DNA from: Novosphingobium sp. KA1
Lineage (GTDB): Bacteria; Pseudomonadota; Alphaproteobacteria; Sphingomonadales; Sphingomonadaceae
Assembly: GCF_017309955.1 (NCBI RefSeq)
Contig: NZ_CP021249.1
Coordinates: 124,001-188,000 of the forward strand
DNA length: 64,000 bases
Direction of reading: 5' to 3'
Of the stretch, positions 45,287 through 52,877 are shown in pieces. The notes under the pieces were generated by a model. It was not told the origin of the DNA and ran no database searches. It saw nothing but the letters and a program-made list of their open reading frames with translations. Position 1 is the stretch's first letter. Each line of letters opens with the position of its first letter. The translations under genes and the position numbers were made by a program.

Positions 45287-46482
45287 TCTAACCCCCCAAA
45301 GCGATCAAGATCAAAAGATGCCGTCTCAAAAGTGTAGGCGATGGCATCGCTTAATCGGTCATAAAACTCAAAATGCTGCTTGAACCGGATCACGGCGAAT
45401 ATCGCGTTGAGCGCATTGAGTTCGGCGACTTGCGCCTGCTTCCGATACTCTCCATTTTCTGGATTCGTCGTTGGCAGATAGGGTGTATTTACCGATTGCT
45501 CAAATGCAGCGCGATCCGCTCCGGTGATCCGAACGACGCCATTCAACCCAATGAGTGAGCGATTGAGGCCCATGCCACAATCAACGAAGGGAATGGCATT
45601 TGCACTCAACCAGTCGACGATGGCGAGCCGCGACGGCCCGTCGTCAATCGACACAAAGACAAAATCGAACTCACGCAGGCTCTCGATATTCTCGGAGGTG
45701 ATGCGCTCCGGGATCGGGACGATGCCACAATGCCAATTGGCATAATGTTGCGCCAGCGCGTCAACCTTCTTCATCCCGACCGCCCGATGGATGAAGCCGG
45801 GGATCCTAAAGAGCGTGTGAATATGAACCTTATCGTCGTCGAAAAGCCCGATCTTTTCGAGATGCGTGCGGGCGATGAAATCGAGGATGTAAGCTCCTGT
45901 GCCGCCGAGGCCAATGATTGCTACCTTTATGCCCCTCAACCGCGAAGCCACGTCGTTGAGGTGGTAGCGTGACGACATTGAGTCTGGAATGCGCAACGGA
46001 CTGTTCTGCGCCGCGGCTTTGATTTCTATGCCCCGCAGCGGACTAGCATCGGGGAAAGCTGCCATCGCGGGTGCAACGATCACATCGAGATAAGTGCGCA
46101 CCTTTTCTTCAAACGACCGATATGGGCGCATTGCGCCAGACTCGAGCAATTTGAACGAAAAGGAATGGTTGCAAACAAAGCCGTCAGCCACCAGGACGGT
46201 AGCCGCGCCACCGCCCAATCGCAGCGCCCGCCCGTTCTGGTCGTGCGGACGGCATCCCTTGAACCAGGCCTGATGGTCGCTTGGGGCATCGATGACCCAG
46301 TTATTCAGATCGACTGGACTTGCCCAATCGCCATATTCGAGCTCACCGGCGCTGTTGAGGCACGGTAACCCGTAGATGACGAAATAGGCGTTGACGAAGT
46401 CGAGGTGATAGCCCTGTTCCTCCAAGTCCCGGATGAAAGGATTATGACTCGCCAGTTCCTGAAACTCTGAAGCGCATTCCAT
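45283..46482 (-). CDS. E2-like/E1 (ThiF) fusion protein
   Basis: The 399-residue protein combines an N-terminal E2-like domain (DUF6791-type, about residues 1-150; candidate thiol Cys77 or Cys104) with a C-terminal ThiF/E1 adenylation domain. E1 landmarks are GLGGTG at 191-196 (ATP loop), FDDDKVHIHTLFR at 214-226, GMKKVDALA and FVSIDDGPSR. Cys302 in FVDCGMGL is a candidate E1 catalytic thiol. It would activate the C terminus of the small Ubl upstream and pass it on. The start overlaps the Ubl gene by 41 bases, implying tight coupling. Confidence 0.85.
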   Translation of the reverse strand: MECASEFQELASHNPFIRDLEEQGYHLDFVNAYFVIYGLPCLNSAGELEYGDWASPVDLNNWVIDAPSDHQAWFKGCRPHDQNGRALRLGGGAATVLVADGFVCNHSFSFKLLESGAMRPYRSFEEKVRTYLDVIVAPAMAAFPDASPLRGIEIKAAAQNSPLRIPDSMSSRYHLNDVASRLRGIKVAIIGLGGTGAYILDFIARTHLEKIGLFDDDKVHIHTLFRIPGFIHRAVGMKKVDALAQHYANWHCGIVPIPERITSENIESLREFDFVFVSIDDGPSRLAIVDWLSANAIPFVDCGMGLNRSLIGLNGVVRITGADRAAFEQSVNTPYLPTTNPENGEYRKQAQVAELNALNAIFAVIRFKQHFEFYDRLSDAIAYTFETASFDLDRFGGLE

Positions 46483-46693
46483 CTTTAACCATTACCTCCT
46501 GACCTGGCGCGAGGGTGCCGCTGATGTTAGCGGAGTGGCCGCGTGAATATTTGATGAGATACTCGGTTGAAGAGGCGCCGCCGTCCTGAAGGTAGTAGGC
46601 GACGACCTCGTCATATGAGATTTTCGTCTTGACCACTTCGTGGTCGTCTTGGTTGACGATGATGGTGACGGTCTTTTCCGACTTTTCAGACAT
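46442..46693 (-). CDS. Ubiquitin-like (multiubiquitin-type) protein
   Basis: The 83-residue beta-grasp protein has VTIIVNQDDHEVVKTKISYDEVVAYYL, then SSTEYLIKYSRGHS and GQEVMVKDGMRFRVSGT, which matches a single multiubiquitin-family domain. The C terminus is SGTGES with no terminal Gly-Gly, so it would need trimming or uses another end. It is the putative modifier of the operon. ATG 46693 is chosen because the frame upstream is not Ubl-like. Confidence 0.78.
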   Translation of the reverse strand: MSEKSEKTVTIIVNQDDHEVVKTKISYDEVVAYYLQDGGASSTEYLIKYSRGHSANISGTLAPGQEVMVKDGMRFRVSGTGES

Positions 46694-46789
46694 GTTTTGA
46701 ATCCAATGCAAGGGTTGGGTGTTGCGGCTTCGGAATCGGACCAAGGCTCCAAAGCACTTTGGCCGGAATGGGGATGAATCGTCGGTTCA

Positions 46790-46978
46790 TCAGGAATTCG
46801 GGCTATCGCGCCCGTCGGGTTCACGGGCGACGCCTTTGAACGGCTTGCCGTCCTGCTTCACCTCCATGAAGTGTCCGGTGCGCTCGTTCCGTTTCTGATA
46901 GTTGCCGTCGGTCCGCTGAAATTGGGTGCGAGCGGTAACAGCGCCGCGACGGAAGTCATTTCCTGTGTTCTTGGCCAT
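46790..46978 (-). CDS. Small basic protein upstream of the Ubl operon
   Basis: A 62-residue basic hydrophilic product (MAKNTGNDFRRGAVTARTQFQ...GHFMEVKQDGKPFKGVAREPDGR). The N terminus is AAGGGA-preceded. It lies 96 bp before the Ubl gene in the same direction, likely first in the operon. Short proteins of this look are frequent beside toxin-antitoxin and defence loci; function unknown. Confidence 0.6.
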   Translation of the reverse strand: MAKNTGNDFRRGAVTARTQFQRTDGNYQKRNERTGHFMEVKQDGKPFKGVAREPDGRDSPNS

Positions 46979-47137
46979 GAGAACGATTCCCTTGTTCAAG
47001 CCTGCGATTTAACCCGGCTTGAGATTGATCGCCGGATGGCGTGGATATGATAGCTAGTTTTTAGCTAGTCAAGGGCTATTTTTTGATTGACATTTGCGCA
47101 GATGTTGTGTAGCCCTACTCCCGCTGAAGGAGGCGTA
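46979..47137. promoter_or_regulatory. Divergent promoter region of the Ubl island
   Basis: An AT-rich 159-bp gap between divergent operons. It has a direct repeat TAGCTAGT at 47051-47058 and 47062-47069 (period 11, each containing the palindrome TAGCTA). A plus-strand -35 TTGACA lies at 47087-47092, and a minus-strand TTGACT lies next to the repeats. The RHH or XRE protein of the plus operon could bind here. Confidence 0.6.
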
Positions 47138-47350
47138 ATGGCTGCCAAGAAGACGATGACGCTCAACCTTACGGATGCGGAAATGCACGCACTCGAAGGC
47201 CTTTGCGACAAGAAGGATTTGAGCAAGACGGCTGTGCTGCGTCAGGCATTACGGCTCTATCAGCTTGTTGAAGCTCGTGTTGAAAAGGGCGACAAGCTGT
47301 TTTTCGAAGACGAAAAGAGCAAAGAAAAAGCGGAAGTCATGATGCTATGA
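47138..47350 (+). CDS. Ribbon-helix-helix protein
   Basis: A 70-residue RHH protein: KKTMTLNLTDAEMHALEGLCDKKDLSKTAVLRQALRLYQLVEAR, then a charged tail. GAAGGAGG lies seven bases before ATG. It overlaps the GNAT gene by four bases. RHH-GNAT pairs are often toxin-antitoxin modules; here the pair heads a four-gene operon. Confidence 0.8.
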   Translation: MAAKKTMTLNLTDAEMHALEGLCDKKDLSKTAVLRQALRLYQLVEARVEKGDKLFFEDEKSKEKAEVMML

Positions 47351-47976
47351 CCGCCGTGATCAGTCCGATCGCACTCTTGAACGCGACGAACGGCAAGCTT
47401 GAAGAAGCCGAGCTCTGGGATGCGATAACCGAAAAGCAGCTGGGTGACTGGGAAGCCGAATGGATCCCGGAGCTCTTCAAGGCGATCCAGAAACTGCACC
47501 GCGCCGGTGTCGAGCGGGTGCATTGGCCGCAAAGTCGGCATTGGAACTGGCGTCAGAAGACCCGGGCTTTGCAGGGCATGTTGGCGCATCCCGGCTTCAG
47601 CATCGTGTGCAACGGAACCACCCAGGGCATGATGATCGTGGACATCACAACGCATCGTTGCCGGGTTGAGAGCCAAAAAGGAAAGGACCTGGTTTATGTC
47701 GAATATGTTGAAAACGCGCCGTGGAACCGCCCCGAGCTCGCCGATCCGCCGCTCTATCGCGGTATCGGCAGTATTTTGATCAGGGCTGCTATCGCACTCA
47801 GTATCGAGGAGGAGTTTAAGGGAAGGATTGGCTTACACGCTTTACCGCAGTCGAATGGCTTCTATGCCAACACCTGCGGCATGACCGATCTTGGCATCGA
47901 CGCAAGCTATCATGGTTTGCGCTATTTTGAGATGACGCCGGAGCAAGCCGAATCCTTCATCGCCAAAGGAAATTAG
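47347..47976 (+). CDS. GNAT-family acetyltransferase
   Basis: The 209-residue protein has a GNAT fold: GMMIVDITTHRCRV and LVYVEYVENAPWNRPEL form the beta sheet, YRGIGSILIRAAIALSIEEEF the acetyl-CoA binding motif A (R-x-x-G-x-G/A type), and GLHALPQSNGFYANTCGMTDLG the motif B region. The N-terminal 90 residues are helical and unusual. It may be a toxin acetylating tRNA, or a modification enzyme serving the island. Confidence 0.8.
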   Translation: MTAVISPIALLNATNGKLEEAELWDAITEKQLGDWEAEWIPELFKAIQKLHRAGVERVHWPQSRHWNWRQKTRALQGMLAHPGFSIVCNGTTQGMMIVDITTHRCRVESQKGKDLVYVEYVENAPWNRPELADPPLYRGIGSILIRAAIALSIEEEFKGRIGLHALPQSNGFYANTCGMTDLGIDASYHGLRYFEMTPEQAESFIAKGN

Positions 47977-47978
47977 CC

Positions 47979-48461
47979 ATGAAGATCGAGATCTCCAAGG
48001 ATTGGTGTCTCAAGATGGCATCGTTAGAAGGTTACACCGAAATTGGTGCCGGCGTCACCGCCGCCGATCCGCTTTTTGATGGTGAGGCAGAAACGCAGAA
48101 TGTTGGCGAAGATGAGCCGAGCATTGCTTTTGGTCGCTTTGTCCGTCTCATGCGGCGCAACAAAGGATTGACGCTCGAGGAACTTGCCGAGCAAGCCGAC
48201 ATTGACGTCGCCGAACTCGTAGAGATTGAGGACGACGTTCGTCACAAGGCTGAATTGCGGTCCGTTTATCAGCTGGCCAATTATTTTCAGGTTCCGCGTG
48301 GGAACCTGATGCAGGTGGCCGGTCTGACGACACCCAAGAATGACAACCTCATTCATGAAGCCGTTCGCTTTGCTGCGCGATCTGAGCCTGTGGCAGCGCT
48401 TAGCCAGGCTGAACGTGCTGCATTGGAGGCGTTCGTCACAGTTTTGAGCGAACGGGACTGA
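47979..48461 (+). CDS. XRE-family helix-turn-helix regulator
   Basis: A 160-residue product with an XRE HTH (FGRFVRLMRRNKGLTLEELAEQADIDVAELVEIED, about residues 50-85). A helical segment with QLANYFQVPRGNLMQVAGL precedes a C-terminal SQAERAALEAFV stretch. It lies directly before an ImmA/IrrE protease, the classic repressor/antirepressor pair of mobile elements, so it probably represses this or the divergent Ubl operon. Confidence 0.85.
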   Translation: MKIEISKDWCLKMASLEGYTEIGAGVTAADPLFDGEAETQNVGEDEPSIAFGRFVRLMRRNKGLTLEELAEQADIDVAELVEIEDDVRHKAELRSVYQLANYFQVPRGNLMQVAGLTTPKNDNLIHEAVRFAARSEPVAALSQAERAALEAFVTVLSERD

Positions 48462-48479
48462 ACGTCAAGGAGCAGGCGG

Positions 48480-49412
48480 TTGAGCAGAAATCGACTTTTA
48501 TCTGAGAGAACCGCCCATGATATCGACGCCCGCGTCGAACGGGTGTTGAAGGGGCTCGGGAATCCCGAGCCCCCGCTCCGGCTCGAAGACGTGCGGCATT
48601 TGCTCAAGCTCGATCTCAAATTCTACACGGCGAAGGATCCGAGCGTCGCGCAGGAGGCGATCAGCCGGATCAGAGTCGCCACGCTTCAGGTTTTCAATCG
48701 TCCGGCACTCATCCTGGACGCCATCCACAAGTGGTCCTTGAAGGCGCTGTATCTGCCCGATCGCAAGCGTATCCTGCTTGATGGCGACCTGCCGATCAAA
48801 AAGCATCGGTGGAACGAAGCGCATGAAATCGGTCACAGCCTATTGCCGTGGCACGAGGATGCGATGCTTGGCGATAACAGCCACACCCTCTCGCCCGAAT
48901 GCCATGAGCAGGTCGAAGCCGAAGCCAATTTTGCCGCAGGCCGCCTGCTGTTCCTGCGCGATCGATTTACGCAAGAAGCCCTATCGATGTCGCCGACCAT
49001 CGAAACCGTGAAGAGCCTCCACGGCGTTTTCGGCAACACGCTGTCGACGACGCTATACCGATTCGTCGAGACTGCGGGCGTTCAAACTCCACTGGTCGGG
49101 ATAATGTCCGGCCATCCACACGTTTCTCGCCGCAAGCCGGACTTCGATCCAGCGAATCCCTGTCGGCATTTCATCCGGTCATCGGCCTTTCCCAAACACT
49201 TCGGAAAAGTAGACGAGTTAGAGCTTTTCAAGGCTGTCGCTGGATATTGCGGAGCACAGAGCGGCGGGCCACTCGGCAGTTGCGAACTGGTGCTAATCGA
49301 CGACAATGGCGATCAACATCGCTTCTATTTCGAGACATTCTTCGCCTATTGGGACGCACTGACGTTAGGGGTGTACGTTAAGCCTGAAATTCAAATGGTT
49401 GCTGCTGCATAG
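48480..49412 (+). CDS. ImmA/IrrE-family metallopeptidase
   Basis: The 310-residue COG2856/M78 zinc peptidase has the active-site motif H115-E-I-G-H119 in NEAHEIGHSLLPWH and a downstream Glu in EQVEAEANFAAGRLLF. Homologues cleave XRE repressors to induce mobile elements (family knowledge). The C-terminal 120 residues are less standard. It starts at TTG 48480 with AAGGAG seven bases upstream, which supports this rare start. Last gene of the RHH-GNAT-XRE-peptidase operon. Confidence 0.88.
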   Translation: MSRNRLLSERTAHDIDARVERVLKGLGNPEPPLRLEDVRHLLKLDLKFYTAKDPSVAQEAISRIRVATLQVFNRPALILDAIHKWSLKALYLPDRKRILLDGDLPIKKHRWNEAHEIGHSLLPWHEDAMLGDNSHTLSPECHEQVEAEANFAAGRLLFLRDRFTQEALSMSPTIETVKSLHGVFGNTLSTTLYRFVETAGVQTPLVGIMSGHPHVSRRKPDFDPANPCRHFIRSSAFPKHFGKVDELELFKAVAGYCGAQSGGPLGSCELVLIDDNGDQHRFYFETFFAYWDALTLGVYVKPEIQMVAAA

Positions 49413-49459
49413 CTGGAATATCAACTATCCAGTCGTTTGGCAGGCGGGGAGAAGGATGA

Positions 49460-49786
49460 TCAGACGCAGCCATTCCCGAGCAGCCCTGAAATCAATCGAC
49501 TCAACCGCTGTGGAGGGCTCGCGCAGCCGTTGCTTTGGTCGCCTCGAAGCCGACTGACCAGTTCCATCGGAAGTTCAGCGTATGGCGATACCTCAGTCTG
49601 AAGCTCCTCGACCGTAACAATCTGTCTGGGCTGGCCACCACGCCAGTGCCTCACATCAGGATCGCGGCCAACCTCGGCGACGCCGAATACCATCACAAAA
49701 AACGTCCCCAGCCCCAGGTCCCACCCGACCGCGACCTCGAAAATGTCCGAGCGCTCCGGCAGCGGTCTTAGCGAATACCGGCTCAT
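49460..49786 (-). CDS. Hypothetical plasmid protein
   Basis: A 108-residue product (MSRYSLRPLPERSDIFEVAVGWDLGLGTFFVMVFGVAE...). Proteins with this PERSDxFEVAVGWD start are familiar from alphaproteobacterial plasmids but unnamed. It begins four bases after the restored stop of the DUF3768 gene, so they form an operon. Confidence 0.6.
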   Translation of the reverse strand: MSRYSLRPLPERSDIFEVAVGWDLGLGTFFVMVFGVAEVGRDPDVRHWRGGQPRQIVTVEELQTEVSPYAELPMELVSRLRGDQSNGCASPPQRLSRLISGLLGNGCV

Positions 49787-49790
49787 CGCC

Positions 49791-50199
49791 TCACCAGTCG
49801 CTTGCCAACATAATCGTGACGACGCGGAAGCTCTGCTGCGCGTCCCACAGTGTCTCCGACCCCCCAGGCGAACGTCCCGTCGTTGGCATAGACATCGATC
49901 TTCCAGAAGATCTTGTACCCCTGGAACTCGACCGCGCCGAAGTCGCGCTCGCCATGAGGATCGTTCCCCGGCTCGATCGGCGTTTCGTTGATAAGACGGC
50001 GCAGCGCTGCCTGACCCAGCATCAGGCTGGCCTGGCGTGCGCCGGGGTCTTCGGCGTCGCCAGCACGAATGTCGGCCAGCGCCCGCGTGAACACAGTGCG
50101 CGAAGTGGGCAGTGAACCCGCGCGGGCCGCGTCGTTGAGCCGGGCGATCTCAGCAGTGTGGTCGACGCCGGCAGGTGTGGATGAAGCAAGTGCGGTCAT
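49791..50199 (-). pseudogene. DUF3768 protein with a one-base frameshift
   Basis: DUF3768 protein starting MTALASSTPAGVDHTAEIARLND. The frame is good through FGAVEFQGYKIFWKIDVYANDGTFAW, then goes wrong. The correct family ending WDAQQSFRVVTIMLASDW is encoded one frame over and stops at 49791. The shift coincides with a six-C run (49860-49865; six G on the coding strand): removing one base restores WGSETLWDAQQSF. As written the gene would end at 49783 with an aberrant tail. Confidence 0.8.
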
Positions 50200-50307
50200 G
50201 GGTTCTACCTTTCATGATTGATCCCCCGCTGAGTTCCCCCTCCCCTCCGCTGTCCGGTTGACGGGGCCTGAACGTTCACGCTACGTTCTTTTGGAAAGGA
50301 TCTCGCC

Positions 50308-50796
50308 ATGCCCGCTCCCAGCCACCTCGACCATTTCGATCTCGACATTGGCCTGCGCGATGCGTCGTGCGACGAGAACCTGCCGCCAGTGCGCCGGGCG
50401 ATCGCCGCGCTTTGCATCGGGGTCGGCGTGGACGATGCCTACCTGTCAGTCCGGGAACTGCGCGAGGCAGTGTCGCTGGTGCATGAGAACGCCCCCGGCG
50501 GGCGGGCAAAGCTCGCGGGCATCCTCAGCACCCAGTGCGACGACTTCCAGCGGGCGATCTATTACTGCCTCGCCGGGCGCGGCGTGGTCGAGATGGCCGA
50601 GGCGATGGATTGGCTGCTGACGGTCCTCAAAGCGCGCGGCCGCACCGCGGCCTGGCTCAGCCGGATGCGGGTGCGGCGCAAGGACCTCGTTTCGCCCTAC
50701 GTGGCTGAAGCACCTGACGGGCCGCTCGTGTCGCCAAGTCCCGATTTCGAGCTCGGGCAATCGTGGTTCGTCGAGCGCGGACCCGAGCCCTACTGA
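50308..50796 (+). CDS. Hypothetical plasmid protein
   Basis: A 162-residue product (MPAPSHLDHFDLDIGLRDASCDENLPPVRRAIAALCIGVG...), mostly helical, with a basic stretch (AWLSRMRVRRKDLVSPYV) near residues 113-130. Start after GAAAGGA. It overlaps the tail of the convergent 50790-51023 gene by seven bases. Not recognised. Confidence 0.55.
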   Translation: MPAPSHLDHFDLDIGLRDASCDENLPPVRRAIAALCIGVGVDDAYLSVRELREAVSLVHENAPGGRAKLAGILSTQCDDFQRAIYYCLAGRGVVEMAEAMDWLLTVLKARGRTAAWLSRMRVRRKDLVSPYVAEAPDGPLVSPSPDFELGQSWFVERGPEPY

Positions 50797-51023
50797 TCCT
50801 CGGGCTCGTCATCGTTGCAGGTGACGACCCGCGAGACGGTGCGCCCCGGCGCTGCCTTGCTTGCCAGAACCACGCGGAAGGGCTGCAGCGGATTGCCGGT
50901 CTTTACCACGGCGGTGTCGCCCTGGACGTGCTCGGCGACCCGGGTGGCGATCCGGTTGGCGTTCTCGATGCTGCAAAGGCGCGCTCGCTTGGACGAGCGC
51001 TGCGGTGGGGCGGGATCGGTCAT
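50790..51023 (-). CDS. Small hypothetical protein
   Basis: A 77-residue product (MTDPAPPQRSSKRARLCSIENANRIATRVAEHVQGDTAVVKTG...). It has a basic N terminus and a beta-rich centre. It is downstream of the DUF6927-like gene on the same strand. Not recognised. Confidence 0.5.
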   Translation of the reverse strand: MTDPAPPQRSSKRARLCSIENANRIATRVAEHVQGDTAVVKTGNPLQPFRVVLASKAAPGRTVSRVVTCNDDEPEDQ

Positions 51024-51047
51024 GGCGCTACTCGCTTGGGTGCCGGG

Positions 51048-51653
51048 TCACGAAGTTGACGGGGCACCGGGTGGCGGCACGATCGTCCACGCCCGGCTCA
51101 TCAGCTTGCTGATCTTCACCCCAACCCCGTCGCTGACCCGGCGCAGGATCGTCTTGCGGCCCGACTGGACCACGCGGAAGCTGCGCTCGCTCTGCCCGTC
51201 GGTGAAGGTCAGCGGCTCGGCCAGCACCAGCATATCGCCCGGTGCGGGCTTGCGGCGCGTGGTCAGGGCGAGGCGCTGGCGGCAATGCTCGCGCCACTGC
51301 GCGGCATATTCGTTGCCGGGCGGTCCCAAGAGGTCGAGGATCGAGGCCGGGCAGTCGTAACTGTAGGGGCCCATCGTTTCGGTCATATCCTTGTAGCCAA
51401 ACTCCTCGCCGCTCTTCGCGCCGGGGTTCCATTTGACGAGGCAGATGATCGCGAAAGTTTCGTGCGGGGCTTCAAGATCGTAGCTCTGGCAGGCGGCATA
51501 GTAGGCGCCCGAACGGACGGTGGATTTGAGGACACGCAGGCCGGTCGCCCGGCCCTTGTCAGGGTCGGGCGGATAGGTGCACTGGTTGTCGAGATAGGCC
51601 TTCGGCGTGGCGAACGGAGCCATGCCGCCGCGAGACATGAACAGCCAACCCAT
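51048..51653 (-). CDS. DUF6927-like plasmid protein
   Basis: The 201-residue protein starts MGWLFMSRGGMAPFATPKAYLDNQCTY and continues with ESYDLEAPHETFAIICLVKWNP-like and YKDMTETMGPYSYDCPASILDLL blocks. This is a protein type seen on many sphingomonad plasmids (DUF6927 from memory, tentative). AGGAG lies nine bases before ATG 51653. The frame upstream is not coding-like. Confidence 0.6.
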   Translation of the reverse strand: MGWLFMSRGGMAPFATPKAYLDNQCTYPPDPDKGRATGLRVLKSTVRSGAYYAACQSYDLEAPHETFAIICLVKWNPGAKSGEEFGYKDMTETMGPYSYDCPASILDLLGPPGNEYAAQWREHCRQRLALTTRRKPAPGDMLVLAEPLTFTDGQSERSFRVVQSGRKTILRRVSDGVGVKISKLMSRAWTIVPPPGAPSTS

Positions 51654-51663
51654 GGCGGTTCTC

Positions 51664-52320
51664 CTAGACGAGCGCCTGTTGGCGCGGATTGATGGAAAGG
51701 CCGGTCTCGCGGACGACGAGCGCGCGGAAGCTGTGCGGCGCGGCAAGGACCGCGATGTCGCAAAAGTGATTTCGATCGCCGAGGTAGTCCTGGCGGCCTT
51801 TGCACCGGCGGAACATGACCTCGCGGCCCGGATGGATGCAGGGGATCGAGACCTGGATGTAGATCTCGTCGCCGTGGAGCGTGATCTCGCCCGAGACCGC
51901 AGGGCCGGCGAAGTTGCTGCGCAGATCGTACTGATCTGGCTCGAGACCGAGATGGCGCGCCGCCACCCGCAATGCCGAGCGGGCTTCGCGGTGGAAGGCG
52001 CGCTTGGCTTCGGGATCGTAACCGATGCCGCGGCGGGCGAGCGCGACCAGCGCGGGCTTCAATTTCAGCTCGTCGATCTTGGCCAGGCACTGCCGGCGCA
52101 GCGGCAGGTCTTCGGCAAAGGTTTCGTCGGGCGCGTGGCCCAATGCGATGCGCCCGACGTGACGCGCGAGCAGGATCGTCGCGGGATCGCGCGCTGGGTC
52201 GATCCCGGCGTTGCGCGCGTCCTGCATTGCATCGACCACGGCCTGGGTGGCGGTGGCAATGGTTGCGAGCGCGTCGGGCTGCAGGGCACGGCGATAGCGG
52301 AAGTCGAGATCGTAGTTCAT
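51664..52320 (-). CDS. Hypothetical plasmid protein
   Basis: A 218-residue product (MNYDLDFRYRRALQPDALATIATATQ...) with a helical N-terminal half. Its C-terminal block IYIQVSIPCIHPGREVMFRRCKGRQDYLGDRNHFCDIAVLAAPHSF has several Cys/His residues. It lies ten bases before the DUF6927-like gene, so they are co-transcribed. A G-rich tract and hairpin are in its leader. Confidence 0.55.
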   Translation of the reverse strand: MNYDLDFRYRRALQPDALATIATATQAVVDAMQDARNAGIDPARDPATILLARHVGRIALGHAPDETFAEDLPLRRQCLAKIDELKLKPALVALARRGIGYDPEAKRAFHREARSALRVAARHLGLEPDQYDLRSNFAGPAVSGEITLHGDEIYIQVSIPCIHPGREVMFRRCKGRQDYLGDRNHFCDIAVLAAPHSFRALVVRETGLSINPRQQALV

Positions 52321-52359
52321 CGGTGAAATCTCCCTTTGCGCCCCCTGGCGCATCGGGCT

Positions 52360-52378
52360 CCCACCCCCTCCCCTTCCC
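52360..52378 (-). other. G-quadruplex-capable tract before the 52320 gene
   Basis: Minus-strand GGGAAGGGGAGGGGGTGGG. A perfect hairpin CCCGCTCGC-GCT-GCGAGCGGG (52376-52396) overlaps its upstream side. Same design as at 44726-44779. Confidence 0.6.
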
Positions 52379-52423
52379 GCTCGCGCTGCGAGCGGGCCAA
52401 GTGCCTCGGCTTCCCGGACACCG

Positions 52424-52742
52424 TCAGGCTGCCTCCTTGAGTTCGTCCGGCAGGGTCGAACCGAGCGCCGGATCGAACTGGCGAAGCCACTTGACCGCCT
52501 GCTCGGCCTTGGCCGCCGCGTGGAGGATCGCGGTCTTGTCGCCGCGCAGGATCTTCATCCAGTGGTGGATGTAGGAGGCGTGGCTGTCGTGGAGTTCGTT
52601 GGGAGGGCCGTATTCGGCGCAGAGGGTGGCCTGGCAGAGCGACGCGACGATTTCTTCGAAGGCATAGGCATCGTCCCCGAAACGCTTGCCGAACTGGCGA
52701 TTGAGCCGCTTGGCCGACCCTGTGGCGTGGCCAAGCTCGTGG
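52424..52742 (-). pseudogene. ardC: ardC C-terminal fragment
   Basis: The C-terminal third of an ArdC-type anti-restriction protein (zincin-like). It begins exactly at the HELGH zinc motif: HELGHATGSAKRLNRQFG, then EEIVASLCQATLCAEYG, the PPNELHDSHASYIHHWMKIL helix, and stops at 52424. Upstream of HE the sequence is not ArdC. The missing N-terminal two thirds are found at 61832-62431, on the other side of the recombinase/arsenic island, in the matching frame. Confidence 0.9.
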
Positions 52743-52822
52743 TAGGTCCCATCCATAACGTGTCCTTTCTGTCCTCTTCTGCCAATCAAGCAGGACACAT
52801 GATCCGAGCCCCCTCTTCTCTG

Positions 52823-52858
52823 CCGGACAGGGAGGGCCCGAGGGCCCTCCCTGTCCGG
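52823..52858. repeat. Perfect 36-bp palindrome before the recombinase operon
   Basis: Arms of 17 bp (CCGGACAGGGAGGGCCC and its complement) around GA, ending 19 bp before the first recombinase start. It may stop read-through from outside, act as an operator, or be a recombinase-bound site. Confidence 0.75.
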
Positions 52859-52877
52859 TCGCAATCTTGGAGTTGGT

